Positions 33,059-42,703 of a DNA stretch of 64,000 nt are shown piece after piece. The notes below the pieces were generated by a model that was not told the DNA's origin, ran no database searches, and was given only the letters and a program-made list of their open reading frames with translations. Position 1 is the stretch's first letter; every line of letters starts with the position of its first letter. Origin of the DNA: Paenarthrobacter sp. A20 (lineage in GTDB: Bacteria > Actinomycetota > Actinomycetes > Actinomycetales > Micrococcaceae); the NCBI RefSeq assembly GCF_024168825.1, contig NZ_JALJWH010000001.1:4278001-4342000 (forward strand), given 5' to 3'. Both the position numbers and the translations under genes were made by a program.

Positions 33059-34777
33059 CTACTGCTGGGCGGCGTCGAGGGTTACCTCAACCTCCTGGGC
33101 CTGGCCGCCGCGTTCAATGGTGACCTTGACCTTGGCACCGGCCGGCTGTTCCCGTACCGCAGCCGTCAGCTGGTTCGGGTCGCTCACCGTGTAGTCGCCG
33201 AACTTGGTGACAACGTCGCCTACCTTGAGTCCTGCTTTGGCTGCCGCCGAACCGGTGGTCACTGAGGCAACTTCGGCGCCGACAGAGAAGCCGGAATCAC
33301 TCCCTGTGGACGACTTCGAACGGACCGACACACCGAACTGGCCGTGGCTGGCTTTGCCGGTGTCGATGATTTCCTGTGCCACGCGCTTGGCATGGTTGAT
33401 CGGGACACTGAAGCCAACACCGATGTTGCCACTGGACGACTCGGACGTTCCGCTGCCGGCAGACGCGATGGCGACGTTGACGCCGATGACCTCACCCTTG
33501 CTGTTCACCAACGCACCACCGGAGTTACCGGGGTTGATGGCGGCGTCTGTCTGGATGACGTTGATGGCAATGGAGCCTTCGTTGGCTGTTGACTGGCTCT
33601 GGCCACCGTTTGGAGGCGCGAACTGGAAGCCTTCGTCGCCGCCCTGGCTCTCGTCGGGTGTGCCTTCCGGCACGGCAGACGAGGCAACGCTGATGGTGCG
33701 GTTGAGCGTGGAGACGATACCGTCCGTCACCGTACCCGTCAGGCCCAGAGGCGAACCGATGGCGACGGCGGTGTCCCCCACATTGATCTTGGAGGAGTCA
33801 CCGAGCGTTGCCGGAACCAACCCGGACGCGTCGCTGACTTTGATCACCGCGAGGTCCGAGAGTGGGTCCGTGCCTACAACTGTGGCCTTGAGGACCTTGC
33901 CGTCGCTTGTACGTACCTCGATGGCGGCATTGGCCGTGGCACCGTCCAGGGTCACGACATGCGTGTTGGTGAGAATATGGCCCTGGTCATCGAGGATGAT
34001 GCCTGAACCGGTTCCGCCCTCGTTGCCGCTGGTTGCCTTGATCGTTACAACACTCGGCGATGCCTTGGCAGCTGCCGCAGTGATCACGTTGACGTCATCC
34101 TTGTTGTTGACGATGACCGTGCTGGACTGTCCGCTCGTCGACGCTGCCGGAGCCGGCTGGTCCCAGAGCACGTTGCTTCCGGCCACTACACCGCCACCGA
34201 TGAGGCCCGCCGCGAGCATGCTGGCTACGAGGGTTCCGACGCCGAACGCGGGCTTGCGCTTGGTGGCGACCGTTGAGTTACCGGGTGCGTGCTGCATTCC
34301 AGGGCCGTGCTGTCCCTGGGGGTTTGCGCCCGTGCCGTAGAACGGCTGGTGCTGGGGGTAGTTCGGGCGGTTCGCCGGATCCTGGTGCTGCGGAGCGCCG
34401 TAGTACTGCGGCTGCTGCTGGGTGGCATTGGGCTGGCCGGACGGTTGGGCGGGTGCTGCGTGGTGCCCTGGGTGCTGTGCTGTGTATTGCTGGGGTGCCT
34501 GCTGGGCAGGGGCTGCGTGCTGACTGGCATGCTGTGTCGGCGCGTTCTCCTGATCCCGCCGGCCAGCCGGGCTTGCAGGCGGCTGGAACGCTGGCAGTGG
34601 CGTGGTGGGCTGTGCACCGTTTCCGGCACCTGCCTCCTGCCCTGAAGGCTCGTGCCCTGAAGTCCAGGCAGGCTGCTGCTGGGTGGCGGTGGCATCGGTG
34701 TTGTCGCTGGTGGTGTCCCGCGGCTCGGATGGCTCGCGGTCCTCCGGTGCGGTGCCCTGCGCTGGGTTCTCCGTCAT
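33059..34777 (-). CDS. HtrA/DegP-type membrane-anchored serine protease with PDZ domain
   Basis: A 572-residue envelope quality-control protease. A disordered Gln/Pro/His-rich cytoplasmic region fills about residues 1-175, followed by a membrane helix at 179-201. The trypsin-like domain has the triad His273 (TNTHVV), Asp308 (LSDLAVIKV) and Ser419 (INPGNSGGALV). A C-terminal PDZ domain covers about 480-570. The ATG at 34777 has AAAGGAAG six bases upstream. It is divergent from the TPM-PspA pair across a 321-base gap and ends in its own terminator. The long Gln-rich cytoplasmic tail is typical of actinobacterial PepD-like proteins. Confidence 0.93.
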   Translation of the reverse strand: MTENPAQGTAPEDREPSEPRDTTSDNTDATATQQQPAWTSGHEPSGQEAGAGNGAQPTTPLPAFQPPASPAGRRDQENAPTQHASQHAAPAQQAPQQYTAQHPGHHAAPAQPSGQPNATQQQPQYYGAPQHQDPANRPNYPQHQPFYGTGANPQGQHGPGMQHAPGNSTVATKRKPAFGVGTLVASMLAAGLIGGGVVAGSNVLWDQPAPAASTSGQSSTVIVNNKDDVNVITAAAAKASPSVVTIKATSGNEGGTGSGIILDDQGHILTNTHVVTLDGATANAAIEVRTSDGKVLKATVVGTDPLSDLAVIKVSDASGLVPATLGDSSKINVGDTAVAIGSPLGLTGTVTDGIVSTLNRTISVASSAVPEGTPDESQGGDEGFQFAPPNGGQSQSTANEGSIAINVIQTDAAINPGNSGGALVNSKGEVIGVNVAIASAGSGTSESSSGNIGVGFSVPINHAKRVAQEIIDTGKASHGQFGVSVRSKSSTGSDSGFSVGAEVASVTTGSAAAKAGLKVGDVVTKFGDYTVSDPNQLTAAVREQPAGAKVKVTIERGGQAQEVEVTLDAAQQ

Positions 34778-35098
34778 GGGTCTTCCTTTCGTCCTCGTCT
34801 TCAACAACTATGGACCCAATAACTGGAACAAAAGCGGACGTTCGCTGGGAGCTTCCTGAAAGGCTCAGTAAGACCCTTTCAGCCCCTCCGCAATTGCCCT
34901 TAACGCCTGGACAATCCTGCTCTCTCCTATATTTCGCTGGTGGCATATTCACCCCTGTGGACGGGTTAGGGGGTGCACCATAGAATCAAGAGGAATTGCC
35001 ACAGCGACCTGCGGCTTTACACCATGCGTGGGGGCGCTGAGCATTCTGTGACGATTGGTACGCCTTGTTCCAGTCGCAGACGTGCTGAAGGGTTGCAC
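34778..35098. promoter_or_regulatory. Divergent intergenic region, HtrA and TPM genes
   Basis: This 321-base gap holds the divergent promoters of the HtrA-type gene and the TPM gene. CTGAAAGG (34856-34863) and CCTTTCAG (34875-34882) form a perfect inverted repeat with an 11-base centre, a possible shared operator. TATATT at 34928-34933 is a -10-like sequence for the plus strand but has no convincing -35 partner. I see no RNA gene or further ORF here. Confidence 0.45.
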
Positions 35099-37159
35099 AT
35101 GCGGTCAATATTTAAACGCGTACTCGCCGGAATTGGCGTGGCTGGACTGTTGGCCTTCCCGGCCACAGCGGCTTGGGCTGTCGATCCGGTGACCATTCCG
35201 TCCGGGCAGAACATCGTGGACGACGCCAACGTCCTGGGCAGCCGAAAAGGCGAGGTCCAGGAAGCCATCCAAAAGACTCTCAAGGACCACAAGTACAACC
35301 TGTACGTTGTCACCGTGGATTCCTTCACCAACCCCTCGGACCCCAAGGAGTGGACCAAGGCCGTTGCCGATAAGAAGCTCATGGGCAAGCCGGACGCCAT
35401 TCTGGCAATTTCCACGGCTGGCCAGTACAACTTTGCCCTGAACTCGGGCAGCTCCATCTACTCCAAGCAGTCGGCAATCGCTCAGAACGCCGTTGTTGCC
35501 AATCTGGCAGGCGGCAAGAAGGACTACGCCCAAGCAGCCATAGATACGGCTGCTGCCATCGGCGATGCCGCAGGCGGTGGAAGCGGGACAGTGCCCAGCG
35601 GCAACGCCGGTGTTGGCGTCCTCGTTGGAGTCGGTGTAGTAGCCGCCGGTGGCGCAGGGACGTACCTGTACTTGCGCAATCGCCGCAAGAAGGGCAGCAG
35701 CCAGGCCACCAGCGCTAGCTATGGACCGCAAGGTGAGCAGCTGGACCCTCTCGCTGGGCTGAGCATCCCGGAGCTACGTCAGAAGAGCGGCTCACTGCTG
35801 ATCGAGGCCGACGACGCCATCAAGTCCAGCGAACAGGAACTCGGCTTCGCACAGGCCCAGTATGGTGATTCCGCGATCGGCAACTTCACCAAAGCCCTTG
35901 AAGAAGCAAAGGGCCACATGACGGAGTCCTTCAAGTTGCAGCAGCAGCTTGATGACCACATCCCGGACACCGAAGAACAACAGCGGAGCTGGCTCGGCGA
36001 AATCATCCGCAGGTCAGAGGCAGCACTTGCTTCGCTGCGAGACCAGAAGGCCGACTTTGACTCGTTGCGTGAGCTTGAAAAGAACGCCCCGCAGGCCTTG
36101 GCGGCAGTGTCCGCCGGAGCCAGGGACGCGGATTCCAAGATCGCCAACTCAGAACAGTCGCTGGATGGCTTGCGCGCCAAGTACGCCGACTCTGCCTTGA
36201 CGCAGGTCTCCGATAACATCCTGCAGGCAAAAGAGCGCCTCGCATTCGTGCAGAACGCCGTCACCGCAGCCCAGGAGAAGTTGGCGGCCGGCGAGAACAG
36301 CCTGGCCGCAGTGGCCGTTCGTGCCGCCGAGGAAAGCCTGCACCAAACCAACGTATTGATCGATGCCATCTCCAAGACGGCCGGCAGCCTGGATGAGGCA
36401 CGTGCCTCCCTGGAAGGCGCAGTTGCGGAGACCAGCCAGGACCTCGCCCAGGCCAGGGCCATGATCCAATCGGGTGAGCACCCCGAACTTGCTGGCCCCG
36501 TAGCCGGTGTGGAAGCCGCCTTGGCACAGGTGAAAACCGAGATCCAGGGCGGAAAGATTGATCCCATCGCTACGCTCAGCCGGGTGGAATCAGCCCATCA
36601 AGCCCTGGACCAGTCACTGTCCGGTATTCGCGACCAGCAGGAGCAGGCCCGCCGGGCGCAAGCATCACTGCAGCAGACCATCATGGCTGCCCAGGCCCAG
36701 ATCAGCGCCACCTCGGACTACATCACTGCCCGACGCGGCGGCGTAGGTACGGAAGCCCGGACCAGGTTGGCCGAGGCTCAGCGCAATCTGGATTACGCGC
36801 TGTCCATCTCACGCAATGATCCTGTGACGGCACTGACCTACGCCCAGCAGGCGCACTCACTTGCTGCCCAGGCGGCCCAACTTGCACAGTCCGACGTCGA
36901 CCAGTTCGGCTACGCAGACCAGGGCCAAGGCTACGGACGCGGTGGCATGTTCGGCGGTGGCGGCGGAGGCGGCGGCCTTGGCGGCGCCATCCTCGGCGGT
37001 ATCCTCATCAATTCCATCCTGAACGGCGGCGGAGGCGGCTGGGGCGGCAACAACGACGGCGGAGGCGGCGGTGGCTTCTTCGGTGGCGATTCCGGTGGCG
37101 GCGGAGACTGGGGCGGCGGCGGAGGCGACTTCGGCGGCGGAGACTCCGGCAGTTTCTAG
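35099..37159 (+). CDS. TPM-domain exported membrane protein with coiled coil and Gly-rich tail
   Basis: A 686-residue protein. A signal peptide (residues 1-27, cleavage after AWA) precedes a TPM domain at about 28-150 that begins VTIPSGQNIVDDANVLGS. TPM domains occur in phosphatase-like and photosystem-assembly proteins. A membrane helix follows near 172-192, then a long helical, probably coiled-coil region (about 220-600), and a tail of more than 50 mostly Gly, Asp and Trp residues. The ATG at 35099 has GAAGGG upstream. It lies 98 bases before pspA on the same strand, and both look like envelope-stress proteins. Confidence 0.85.
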   Translation: MRSIFKRVLAGIGVAGLLAFPATAAWAVDPVTIPSGQNIVDDANVLGSRKGEVQEAIQKTLKDHKYNLYVVTVDSFTNPSDPKEWTKAVADKKLMGKPDAILAISTAGQYNFALNSGSSIYSKQSAIAQNAVVANLAGGKKDYAQAAIDTAAAIGDAAGGGSGTVPSGNAGVGVLVGVGVVAAGGAGTYLYLRNRRKKGSSQATSASYGPQGEQLDPLAGLSIPELRQKSGSLLIEADDAIKSSEQELGFAQAQYGDSAIGNFTKALEEAKGHMTESFKLQQQLDDHIPDTEEQQRSWLGEIIRRSEAALASLRDQKADFDSLRELEKNAPQALAAVSAGARDADSKIANSEQSLDGLRAKYADSALTQVSDNILQAKERLAFVQNAVTAAQEKLAAGENSLAAVAVRAAEESLHQTNVLIDAISKTAGSLDEARASLEGAVAETSQDLAQARAMIQSGEHPELAGPVAGVEAALAQVKTEIQGGKIDPIATLSRVESAHQALDQSLSGIRDQQEQARRAQASLQQTIMAAQAQISATSDYITARRGGVGTEARTRLAEAQRNLDYALSISRNDPVTALTYAQQAHSLAAQAAQLAQSDVDQFGYADQGQGYGRGGMFGGGGGGGGLGGAILGGILINSILNGGGGGWGGNNDGGGGGGFFGGDSGGGGDWGGGGGDFGGGDSGSF

Positions 37160-37257
37160 CCCGACAGACTAGGTGGGGTCCATGCCCCGCATAGAAGCGG
37201 TACAACAACTGATCACTGACTTCAGTGGCACCACTGAGCAGGACGAAAGGCAACACC

Positions 37258-38046
37258 ATGGTTAAGCAGTCCATTTTCGGTCGGATCTCGCAGCTCGCCA
37301 AGGCAAACATCAATGCCTTGCTGGACCAGGCTGAGGACCCGCAGAAGATGCTGGACCAGATGGTCCGCGACTACACGAACAACATTGCCGAGGCCGAGTC
37401 AGCCGTGGCCCAGACCATCGGCAATCTTCGGATGTTGCAGGCGGACTACAACGAGGACATCAAGAACGCCCAGGACTGGGGCAACAAGGCCCTCGCCGCA
37501 TCCCGCAAGGCCGACGAGTACCGCTCCGCCGGCGATTCCGTCGATGCCCAGAAGTTCGACAACCTTGCCAAGGTGGCCATCCAGCGCCAGATGACTGCGG
37601 AGTCAGAGGCAAAGTCGGCTGAGCCGAGCATTGCGTCCCAGACAGAGGTCGTCGACAAGCTCAAGACCGGGCTTGACCAGATGAAGAACAAGCTCAACCA
37701 GCTGACCGCCAAGCGCAACGAGCTCGTTGCCCGCTCCAAGACCGCAGCGGCCCAGTCCCAGGTACACGACGCCCTCAAGAGCATCGACATCATGGATCCC
37801 ACCAGCGAGGTTGGCCGCTTCGAAGAGAAGATCCGCCGCGAAGAAGCCAAGGTCCTGGGCCAGCAGGAGCTTGCCAGCTCCAGCCTCGACGCCCAGTTCA
37901 ACCAGCTCGAGGACCTCGGTGAGCAGACGGAGATTGAAGCCCGCCTTGCAGCCCTGAAGTCCGGTGGTTCCAAGCCGGCCATCGGCGCCGGAGCTCCTGC
38001 TTCAACCGGCGCTACCGTCGACGAAGCCGACTTCGACAAGCTCTAG
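37258..38046 (+). CDS. PspA/IM30 family membrane-stress protein
   Basis: A 262-residue peripheral membrane protein that protects the cytoplasmic membrane under stress. It is almost entirely alpha-helical: the N-terminal amphipathic helix MVKQSIFGRISQLAKANINA is followed by the PspA hallmark LLDQAEDPQKMLDQMVRDY and a long coiled coil to about residue 220. The ATG at 37258 gives the standard N-terminus, with AAAGG upstream. It follows the TPM gene and ends at a bidirectional terminator. Confidence 0.95.
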   Translation: MVKQSIFGRISQLAKANINALLDQAEDPQKMLDQMVRDYTNNIAEAESAVAQTIGNLRMLQADYNEDIKNAQDWGNKALAASRKADEYRSAGDSVDAQKFDNLAKVAIQRQMTAESEAKSAEPSIASQTEVVDKLKTGLDQMKNKLNQLTAKRNELVARSKTAAAQSQVHDALKSIDIMDPTSEVGRFEEKIRREEAKVLGQQELASSSLDAQFNQLEDLGEQTEIEARLAALKSGGSKPAIGAGAPASTGATVDEADFDKL

Positions 38047-38090
38047 TAACCATCAGGCGGAGCGCCTGTGACGTACAACTGAACCAAGGC

Positions 38091-38123
38091 AATGGGCCGG
38101 ATCCTGCAAGGATCCGGCCCATT
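38091..38123. terminator. Bidirectional terminator after pspA
   Basis: A perfect 15-bp stem (aatgggccggatcct with aggatccggcccatt) and a 3-base loop lie between convergent pspA and the GntR-type regulator. Confidence 0.88.
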
Positions 38124-38139
38124 GTTGTCTGATGTCTAT

Positions 38140-38940
38140 TTACCCCGCAGGTGATTGCACAACTGAATCCTGCCCGGGACTGACATCCGTTGCCACTTCA
38201 GCGCGGATCTCGAAACCCCTGGGATGGAAGTACGTCACCGTACATTCCAGGACCTCCCCGTGAGGGCCCAGCGTCGTCCGCTCCAGTCGCGGCACCATGG
38301 CAAAGCCACGGACGTTGAGAGCGTCTGCAAGGTGTTCCGGGGGCTCATGCATCGTGACGGTGATTTCCGCCCGCTGGAGCGGCTTCAGCGTCCTGTCCTG
38401 GATGACCTGGTAAATGGAGTTCCGCTCGGCATCCGCCAGGCTGATATGGCGTCCGATCTGCGACGGGATGAAGATCTCTGCAATGGCATAAGGCCAGCCG
38501 GCGCTTGAGTACGAACGGCGGATCACCAGGACGAGGTTGTCATCAGAGACCAGCTTGGCCGGTACTGACTTGTCTTTTTCCATCCATTTGTATTCGATGA
38601 GGCCCTTGACGGTCTTCATGCCTGCCGCCGTGAACGTCTCCATGAATGGCGCCAGACGGTTCAGCATCTTGACGGGACGCTGGGCCATCACGAATGTCCC
38701 CTTGCCCTGCCTGCGGACCAGCAAACCCTTCACCACGAGCGTTTCGATGGCTTTGCGGACGGTAGTACGACTAATGCCGTACTCGTCCATCAAGGACTCT
38801 TCGGTCGGTATCCGTGACCCGGGCTCCAAACGGCTGACCTGGTCCGTGAGAACTTCAGCCACCTGCTGATAGACCGCGACAGGGCTGTCCCTCTGAAGGA
38901 CTTCACGATTGAGGCCGGGGTTGAAGTCTTCGTTGACCAT
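38140..38940 (-). CDS. GntR-family regulator with UTRA ligand domain (HutC subfamily)
   Basis: A 266-residue transcription regulator. The winged-helix domain covers about residues 17-85 (VYQQVAEVLTDQVSRLEPGS then RTTVRKAIETLVVKGLLVRR), and a UTRA effector domain follows to the end. The ATG at 38938-38940 gives the usual short N-terminal arm; frames from 39000 or 39039 add up to 33 residues and cannot be excluded. Its target is unknown. Nothing metabolic is directly adjacent, and the nearest genes are pspA and the initiator tRNAs. Confidence 0.85.
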   Translation of the reverse strand: MVNEDFNPGLNREVLQRDSPVAVYQQVAEVLTDQVSRLEPGSRIPTEESLMDEYGISRTTVRKAIETLVVKGLLVRRQGKGTFVMAQRPVKMLNRLAPFMETFTAAGMKTVKGLIEYKWMEKDKSVPAKLVSDDNLVLVIRRSYSSAGWPYAIAEIFIPSQIGRHISLADAERNSIYQVIQDRTLKPLQRAEITVTMHEPPEHLADALNVRGFAMVPRLERTTLGPHGEVLECTVTYFHPRGFEIRAEVATDVSPGQDSVVQSPAG

Positions 38941-39057
38941 AGCGCCATCCCATCCGTTGTCTAGCCTCAGCAAATCCGGATCCGATGCTAGCACCGGCAT
39001 TCCGGCTCCCTGCTCAACAGCCAACTGCCTGCTCACCAAAGGAGGACGGCGTTAAAC

Positions 39058-39095
39058 AAGAGATCCGGATCAGTATTTACTGATCCGGACCTCTT
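39058..39095 (-). terminator. Terminator of the first initiator tRNA unit
   Basis: An 18-bp stem with one mismatch (aagagatccggatcagta against tactgatccggacctctt) and a 2-base loop follows the tRNA on the minus strand and is continued by a T-rich run. Confidence 0.85.
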
Positions 39096-39101
39096 CTCCA
39101 G

Positions 39102-39175
39102 TTGCGGGGACAGGATTTGAACCTGTGACCTCTGGGTTATGAGCCCAGCGAGCTACCGAACTGCTCCACCCCGCG
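39102..39175 (-). tRNA. Initiator tRNA-fMet (CAU), copy 1
   Basis: A 74-base cloverleaf with CAT anticodon. Initiator hallmarks are present: the first base C faces A at position 72 (unpaired C-A at the acceptor end), and the anticodon stem has three consecutive GGG-CCC pairs around ctcataa. The T arm GGTTCAAATCC is intact and CCA is not encoded. It is identical in the mature region to copy 2 at 39370-39443. Its -10 candidate, TAGAGT (39192-39187), lacks a good -35. Confidence 0.95.
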
Positions 39176-39325
39176 TCGCAAGAACAACTCTACCGCACCC
39201 CTCAGGGTACTTCTGACCATATGAGGGCAATGGTGCCGCAGATCACTTCCAGCATGCGCGGCTTCCACTGGATCCTCACGGGAAAGGTGATCAGGTTCGT
39301 GGCTCCGGGCAATTTCGGGCAAAAC

Positions 39326-39363
39326 AAAAGGTCCGGATCAGTAATTACTGATCCGGACCTTTT
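39326..39363 (-). terminator. Terminator of the second initiator tRNA unit (perfect 38-base palindrome)
   Basis: All 38 bases form a perfect inverted repeat (arms 39326-39344 and 39345-39363). It lies six bases downstream of the tRNA and shares its core with the terminator of copy 1, so the whole tRNA plus terminator unit is duplicated. Confidence 0.88.
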
Positions 39364-39369
39364 CTCCAG

Positions 39370-39443
39370 TTGCGGGGACAGGATTTGAACCTGTGACCTC
39401 TGGGTTATGAGCCCAGCGAGCTACCGAACTGCTCCACCCCGCG
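39370..39443 (-). tRNA. Initiator tRNA-fMet (CAU), copy 2
   Basis: The mature 74-base sequence is the same as copy 1, with the C1-A72 mismatch and three G-C pairs in the anticodon stem. The first 13 bases of upstream leader are also identical to copy 1. This copy has the better promoter of the two and its own terminator, so each unit is separately expressed. Confidence 0.95.
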
Positions 39444-39454
39444 TCGCAAGAACA

Positions 39455-39483
39455 ACATTACCGCCCGGTGAATGGGAGACCAA
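39455..39483 (-). promoter_or_regulatory. Promoter of initiator tRNA copy 2
   Basis: On the minus strand TTGGTC (39483-39478) and TAATGT (39460-39455) are separated by 17 bases, and transcription would start about five bases before the mature tRNA. Confidence 0.55.
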
Positions 39484-39520
39484 ATCCTGGCTACGTGATG
39501 TACATCTCCCCCATCGCGAA

Positions 39521-39561
39521 AGGGCCCGTGCCCGCTCCCGAAGGAAGCGGGCACAGGCCCT
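39521..39561 (-). terminator. Terminator of the UPF0182 gene
   Basis: A stem of about 17 bp with one mismatch (agggcccgtgcccgct against agcgggcacaggccct) lies 20 bases after the UPF0182 stop and before the tRNA promoter. Confidence 0.75.
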
Positions 39562-39580
39562 CTGCAGTCACTGTCGCCGC

Positions 39581-42577
39581 TTAGCTGCTCGGCGAAGCCG
39601 ACGGTGTGGCGCTGGGAGTAGCCTCCGGCGTCGCCGTCGGAGTCGTCGTGGCGCCCAGACGTGTTTCCGCGTCCAGAGCCTTCTTCAAGGCGTCTGAAAG
39701 CTTGGTCTGCTGGGCCCCGTAGGCGGCAAAGTCACCCTTGGCCAGGGCAGCCTGGCCATCCTGGATCGCCTTGTTGGCCTCGTCCAATGCTGCCTTGAGG
39801 TCAGCCTTGGCATCGGTCGGGCCAGTGGGCGGCGTGGTGGTGCCAGGAGGTGCAGTGGGCGTCTGGCCGTTGTTGTCCGCGTCGCCGGCCGTAGCACCGG
39901 AGTTGCCACCGAACAGTTGATCGAGTGCCTCGTCCAGGGTCGGGGCAAAGCCGATCTTGTCACCGAAGGCCACCAGCACGCGCTGCAACGTCGGGTAGGA
40001 CGTCTCACCGGTGGACTTCAAGTAGACGGGCTGCACGTAGAGAAGGCCGCCACCTACAGGAAGGGTCAACAGGTTGCCGTTCAAGACGTCCGACGCTCCC
40101 TGTCGCAGGAGGTTCAATGCCTGGGACACGGTTGGATCAGAGTTGAACTTGTTCTGCGCTTGTCCAGGACCTGGAACCTGCGTATCGGTGGGAAGCTCCA
40201 GGAGCCGCAGCTTTCCGTAGCTCTCCCCCTTGACGCCCTTCACGTTGCCGGCATCAGAGTCAGCAGCGAGGAAGCCGTAGAGGATATTCCTCGCGCTGCC
40301 GTTTACCGTCTGCGGGATGAAGGACGACGTCAGCTGGAAGGCCGGCTTTTCCTGGTCAGGCATTTGCAGGGACATGTAGAACGGCGGCTGCTTCACGGCC
40401 TCCGATACGGTGGGATCGTTCGGAACGCTCCAAGCATCGTTGTTCTGGTAGAAGCTGTCCGGGTCCGTCACATGGTAGCGGCCGAGCAGTTCACGCTGGA
40501 CCTTGAAGAGGTCCTCCGGGTACCGGACGTGGCTCATGAGATCCCCGGACATCTCCGAGTAAGGCTTGATGACGGTCGGGAAGACCTTCTGCCAAGCCTT
40601 CAGGATGGGGTCCTGATCGTCCCAGGCGTAGAGGTTCACGGAGCCGTCGTAGGCATCCACTGTGGCCTTGACGGAGTTCCGGATGTAGTTGACTGAGCTG
40701 TTCGGAAGGGCAACAGTCCGGCCGGCACTTGTCTGCGAGTCAGCAGTCGCGTTCTGCAACTGCTGCGGCTGCGAGTACGGGAAATACTGGCTGGTGGTGT
40801 AGCCGTCAACGATCCACTTCACGCGGCCGTCAACGACAGCCGGATAGGCGTTACCGTCAACAGTCAGGTACGGAGCCAGCTTCTCGACGCGTTCGCGGGG
40901 GTTGCGTTCATACAGAATCTGGGACTCAGCATTGACGCCATCGGACAGCAAAAGGTCCGAAGACTGGAACTTAATGGAGTACAAAATCCGGTTGAGCCAG
41001 TTTCCAACGTTGGGTCCACCGTTGCCACTGAATGTGTACTGGGTCTCTCCACCGCCTTCCCTGCCTGCTGGCCGGTCCTGCTCACGGTTCGGAGCCCCGT
41101 CCGGTGCACCCACGATGGAGTACTCGGGCGAGTTCTCACCGAAGTAGATGCGGGGCTCATACGTGGTGTCGTTGCCGAGGACACCATTGGACGGGATGCC
41201 CGACTGCAGGAACTCCGGCTTGCCGTCGGCCGTAAACTTGTTGCCCTTGGCTGCGACCACACCATAACCGTGGGTGTACACAATGTGGCGGTTAACCCAT
41301 GTCTGCTGGTTGGCGCTCAGGCCATCCGGGTTGAGCTCGCGGACAGCAATCACCGTGTCCTGGACCTTGCCATCAACCATGTAACGGTCAACATTCAGGG
41401 TCTGCGGGAACTGGTAATACGGGCGGTATTGCTCCAACTGGGCGAACGCGGAAGAAATCAGGTTCGGGTCCAGAAGGCGAATGTTTGCAGTGGTCTGGGC
41501 ATCTGCAGCGAGTGCACCGGTTGTGGCAGTGGTGGTGGCATTGTAGGCCGATACATCAATCTGGTCCAGGCCATAGGCGGCCCGTGTCATCTTGATGTTG
41601 CGGTCTATAAACTCCTTTTCCAAGGTGTTTTCCGAGGGGCGTACCTGGAATTGCTGGATAACCCACGGATAGACGCCACCGGCCAGGATGGCCGTGATGA
41701 CAAGCATTGCAGTACCGATGACCGGCAGGCGCCAGCGCCCGATGATCGCGGCAATGATGAACAGGATGGCAACGAGGCCGGCAGCAACGGCGAGGATTGC
41801 CTTGGTGGGCACCACGGCATTGACGTCTGTGTACAGGGCACCGGCCCAGCGGCCGGAGTTGCTCTGCACCGTGGTGTACCTGTCGAGCCAGAAATTAATA
41901 CCGAGCAGGATCAGGAAAAGCGCACCTGTCACTGCGATATGGATCTGGGCAGCACGGCTGGTGAAGATGCCGCGTTCCATCAGGCGGATGCTGCCGTAAA
42001 GGTAGTGGGTCAGGATGCCCGCGATACCGGCCACAACGGCGATGCTGATGAGGAACCCGGTGACGAAGCCGAGGAACGGCAGCGACATCAGGTAGAAGCT
42101 GATGTCGAGGTTGAACAGCGGGTCCGTCTGACCGAAGGGCTCCTGGTTGAAGAACAACAAGGCTTTCTGCCACTGGCTGGCTGCGGCACTGCCGGCAAAT
42201 AGACCGAACAGGATGGGCAGGCCGATCATGACGACCCTGCGAACAGGCTCAAGCTGGGCCTGGTAGCGATTCAGGTTGTCCCGTGACTCGGCATCCGGAG
42301 CATAGACGGGGCGGGAACGGTACGCGATCCTGATGGCAAAGAAAACAGCAGCGAACATCATGGCGAAACCGATCAGGAACGTGATGATCCTGGCCAGGTT
42401 TTCGCGTATATAGACTTCGAAGAAACCAAGCTGCTGGTACCAGAGGACGTCAGTCCACACATTGGCGAAGAAAATGAACCCGACGACGGCCACAGCCACG
42501 ACAATTAGCGTCGGAGTAAGGGCACCTCGTCTCAGCGGTGATCTTCCGGGCGGGTTGGAGCTGGCGGGACGGGACAA
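39581..42577 (-). CDS. UPF0182 family large membrane protein
   Basis: A 998-residue protein with about seven membrane helices in the first 300 residues and a very large extracytoplasmic region of about 550 residues. The C-terminal tail is rich in Ala, Thr, Pro and Ser. The family is widespread in actinobacteria and has no known activity. The first helix is near 23-43. The start is TTG 42575-42577, with GAGGT nine bases upstream. It is next to the PDZ-Lon protease and DUF2342 genes, as in mycobacteria. Confidence 0.92.
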   Translation of the reverse strand: MSRPASSNPPGRSPLRRGALTPTLIVVAVAVVGFIFFANVWTDVLWYQQLGFFEVYIRENLARIITFLIGFAMMFAAVFFAIRIAYRSRPVYAPDAESRDNLNRYQAQLEPVRRVVMIGLPILFGLFAGSAAASQWQKALLFFNQEPFGQTDPLFNLDISFYLMSLPFLGFVTGFLISIAVVAGIAGILTHYLYGSIRLMERGIFTSRAAQIHIAVTGALFLILLGINFWLDRYTTVQSNSGRWAGALYTDVNAVVPTKAILAVAAGLVAILFIIAAIIGRWRLPVIGTAMLVITAILAGGVYPWVIQQFQVRPSENTLEKEFIDRNIKMTRAAYGLDQIDVSAYNATTTATTGALAADAQTTANIRLLDPNLISSAFAQLEQYRPYYQFPQTLNVDRYMVDGKVQDTVIAVRELNPDGLSANQQTWVNRHIVYTHGYGVVAAKGNKFTADGKPEFLQSGIPSNGVLGNDTTYEPRIYFGENSPEYSIVGAPDGAPNREQDRPAGREGGGETQYTFSGNGGPNVGNWLNRILYSIKFQSSDLLLSDGVNAESQILYERNPRERVEKLAPYLTVDGNAYPAVVDGRVKWIVDGYTTSQYFPYSQPQQLQNATADSQTSAGRTVALPNSSVNYIRNSVKATVDAYDGSVNLYAWDDQDPILKAWQKVFPTVIKPYSEMSGDLMSHVRYPEDLFKVQRELLGRYHVTDPDSFYQNNDAWSVPNDPTVSEAVKQPPFYMSLQMPDQEKPAFQLTSSFIPQTVNGSARNILYGFLAADSDAGNVKGVKGESYGKLRLLELPTDTQVPGPGQAQNKFNSDPTVSQALNLLRQGASDVLNGNLLTLPVGGGLLYVQPVYLKSTGETSYPTLQRVLVAFGDKIGFAPTLDEALDQLFGGNSGATAGDADNNGQTPTAPPGTTTPPTGPTDAKADLKAALDEANKAIQDGQAALAKGDFAAYGAQQTKLSDALKKALDAETRLGATTTPTATPEATPSATPSASPSS

Positions 42578-42674
42578 ACTCTGTACCTCATTGGTGTCAG
42601 TGAACAGTCGGTATGCGAGTGGTTGACTTTCTCTGCCGCTGGGATATGGCGGAGGCCGTCATATATGCCACGAG

Positions 42675-42701
42675 TGGCGGTGAAGCTAAGTTCCACCGCC
42701 A
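42675..42701 (-). terminator. Hairpin after the PDZ-Lon protease gene
   Basis: A perfect 8-bp stem (tggcggtg with caccgcca) and an 11-base loop start three bases after the stop codon on the minus strand. Confidence 0.55.
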
Positions 42702-42703
42702 GT

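Noticed and set aside
33204..34340. A 378-residue open frame on the plus strand
   Set aside because: It is the complement of the HtrA-type protease gene, with biased Pro/Thr/Ser composition and no motif.
41270..42202. A 310-residue open frame on the plus strand
   Set aside because: It is antisense to the UPF0182 gene, and its His/Glu/Arg-rich composition reflects the reverse reading of membrane helices.
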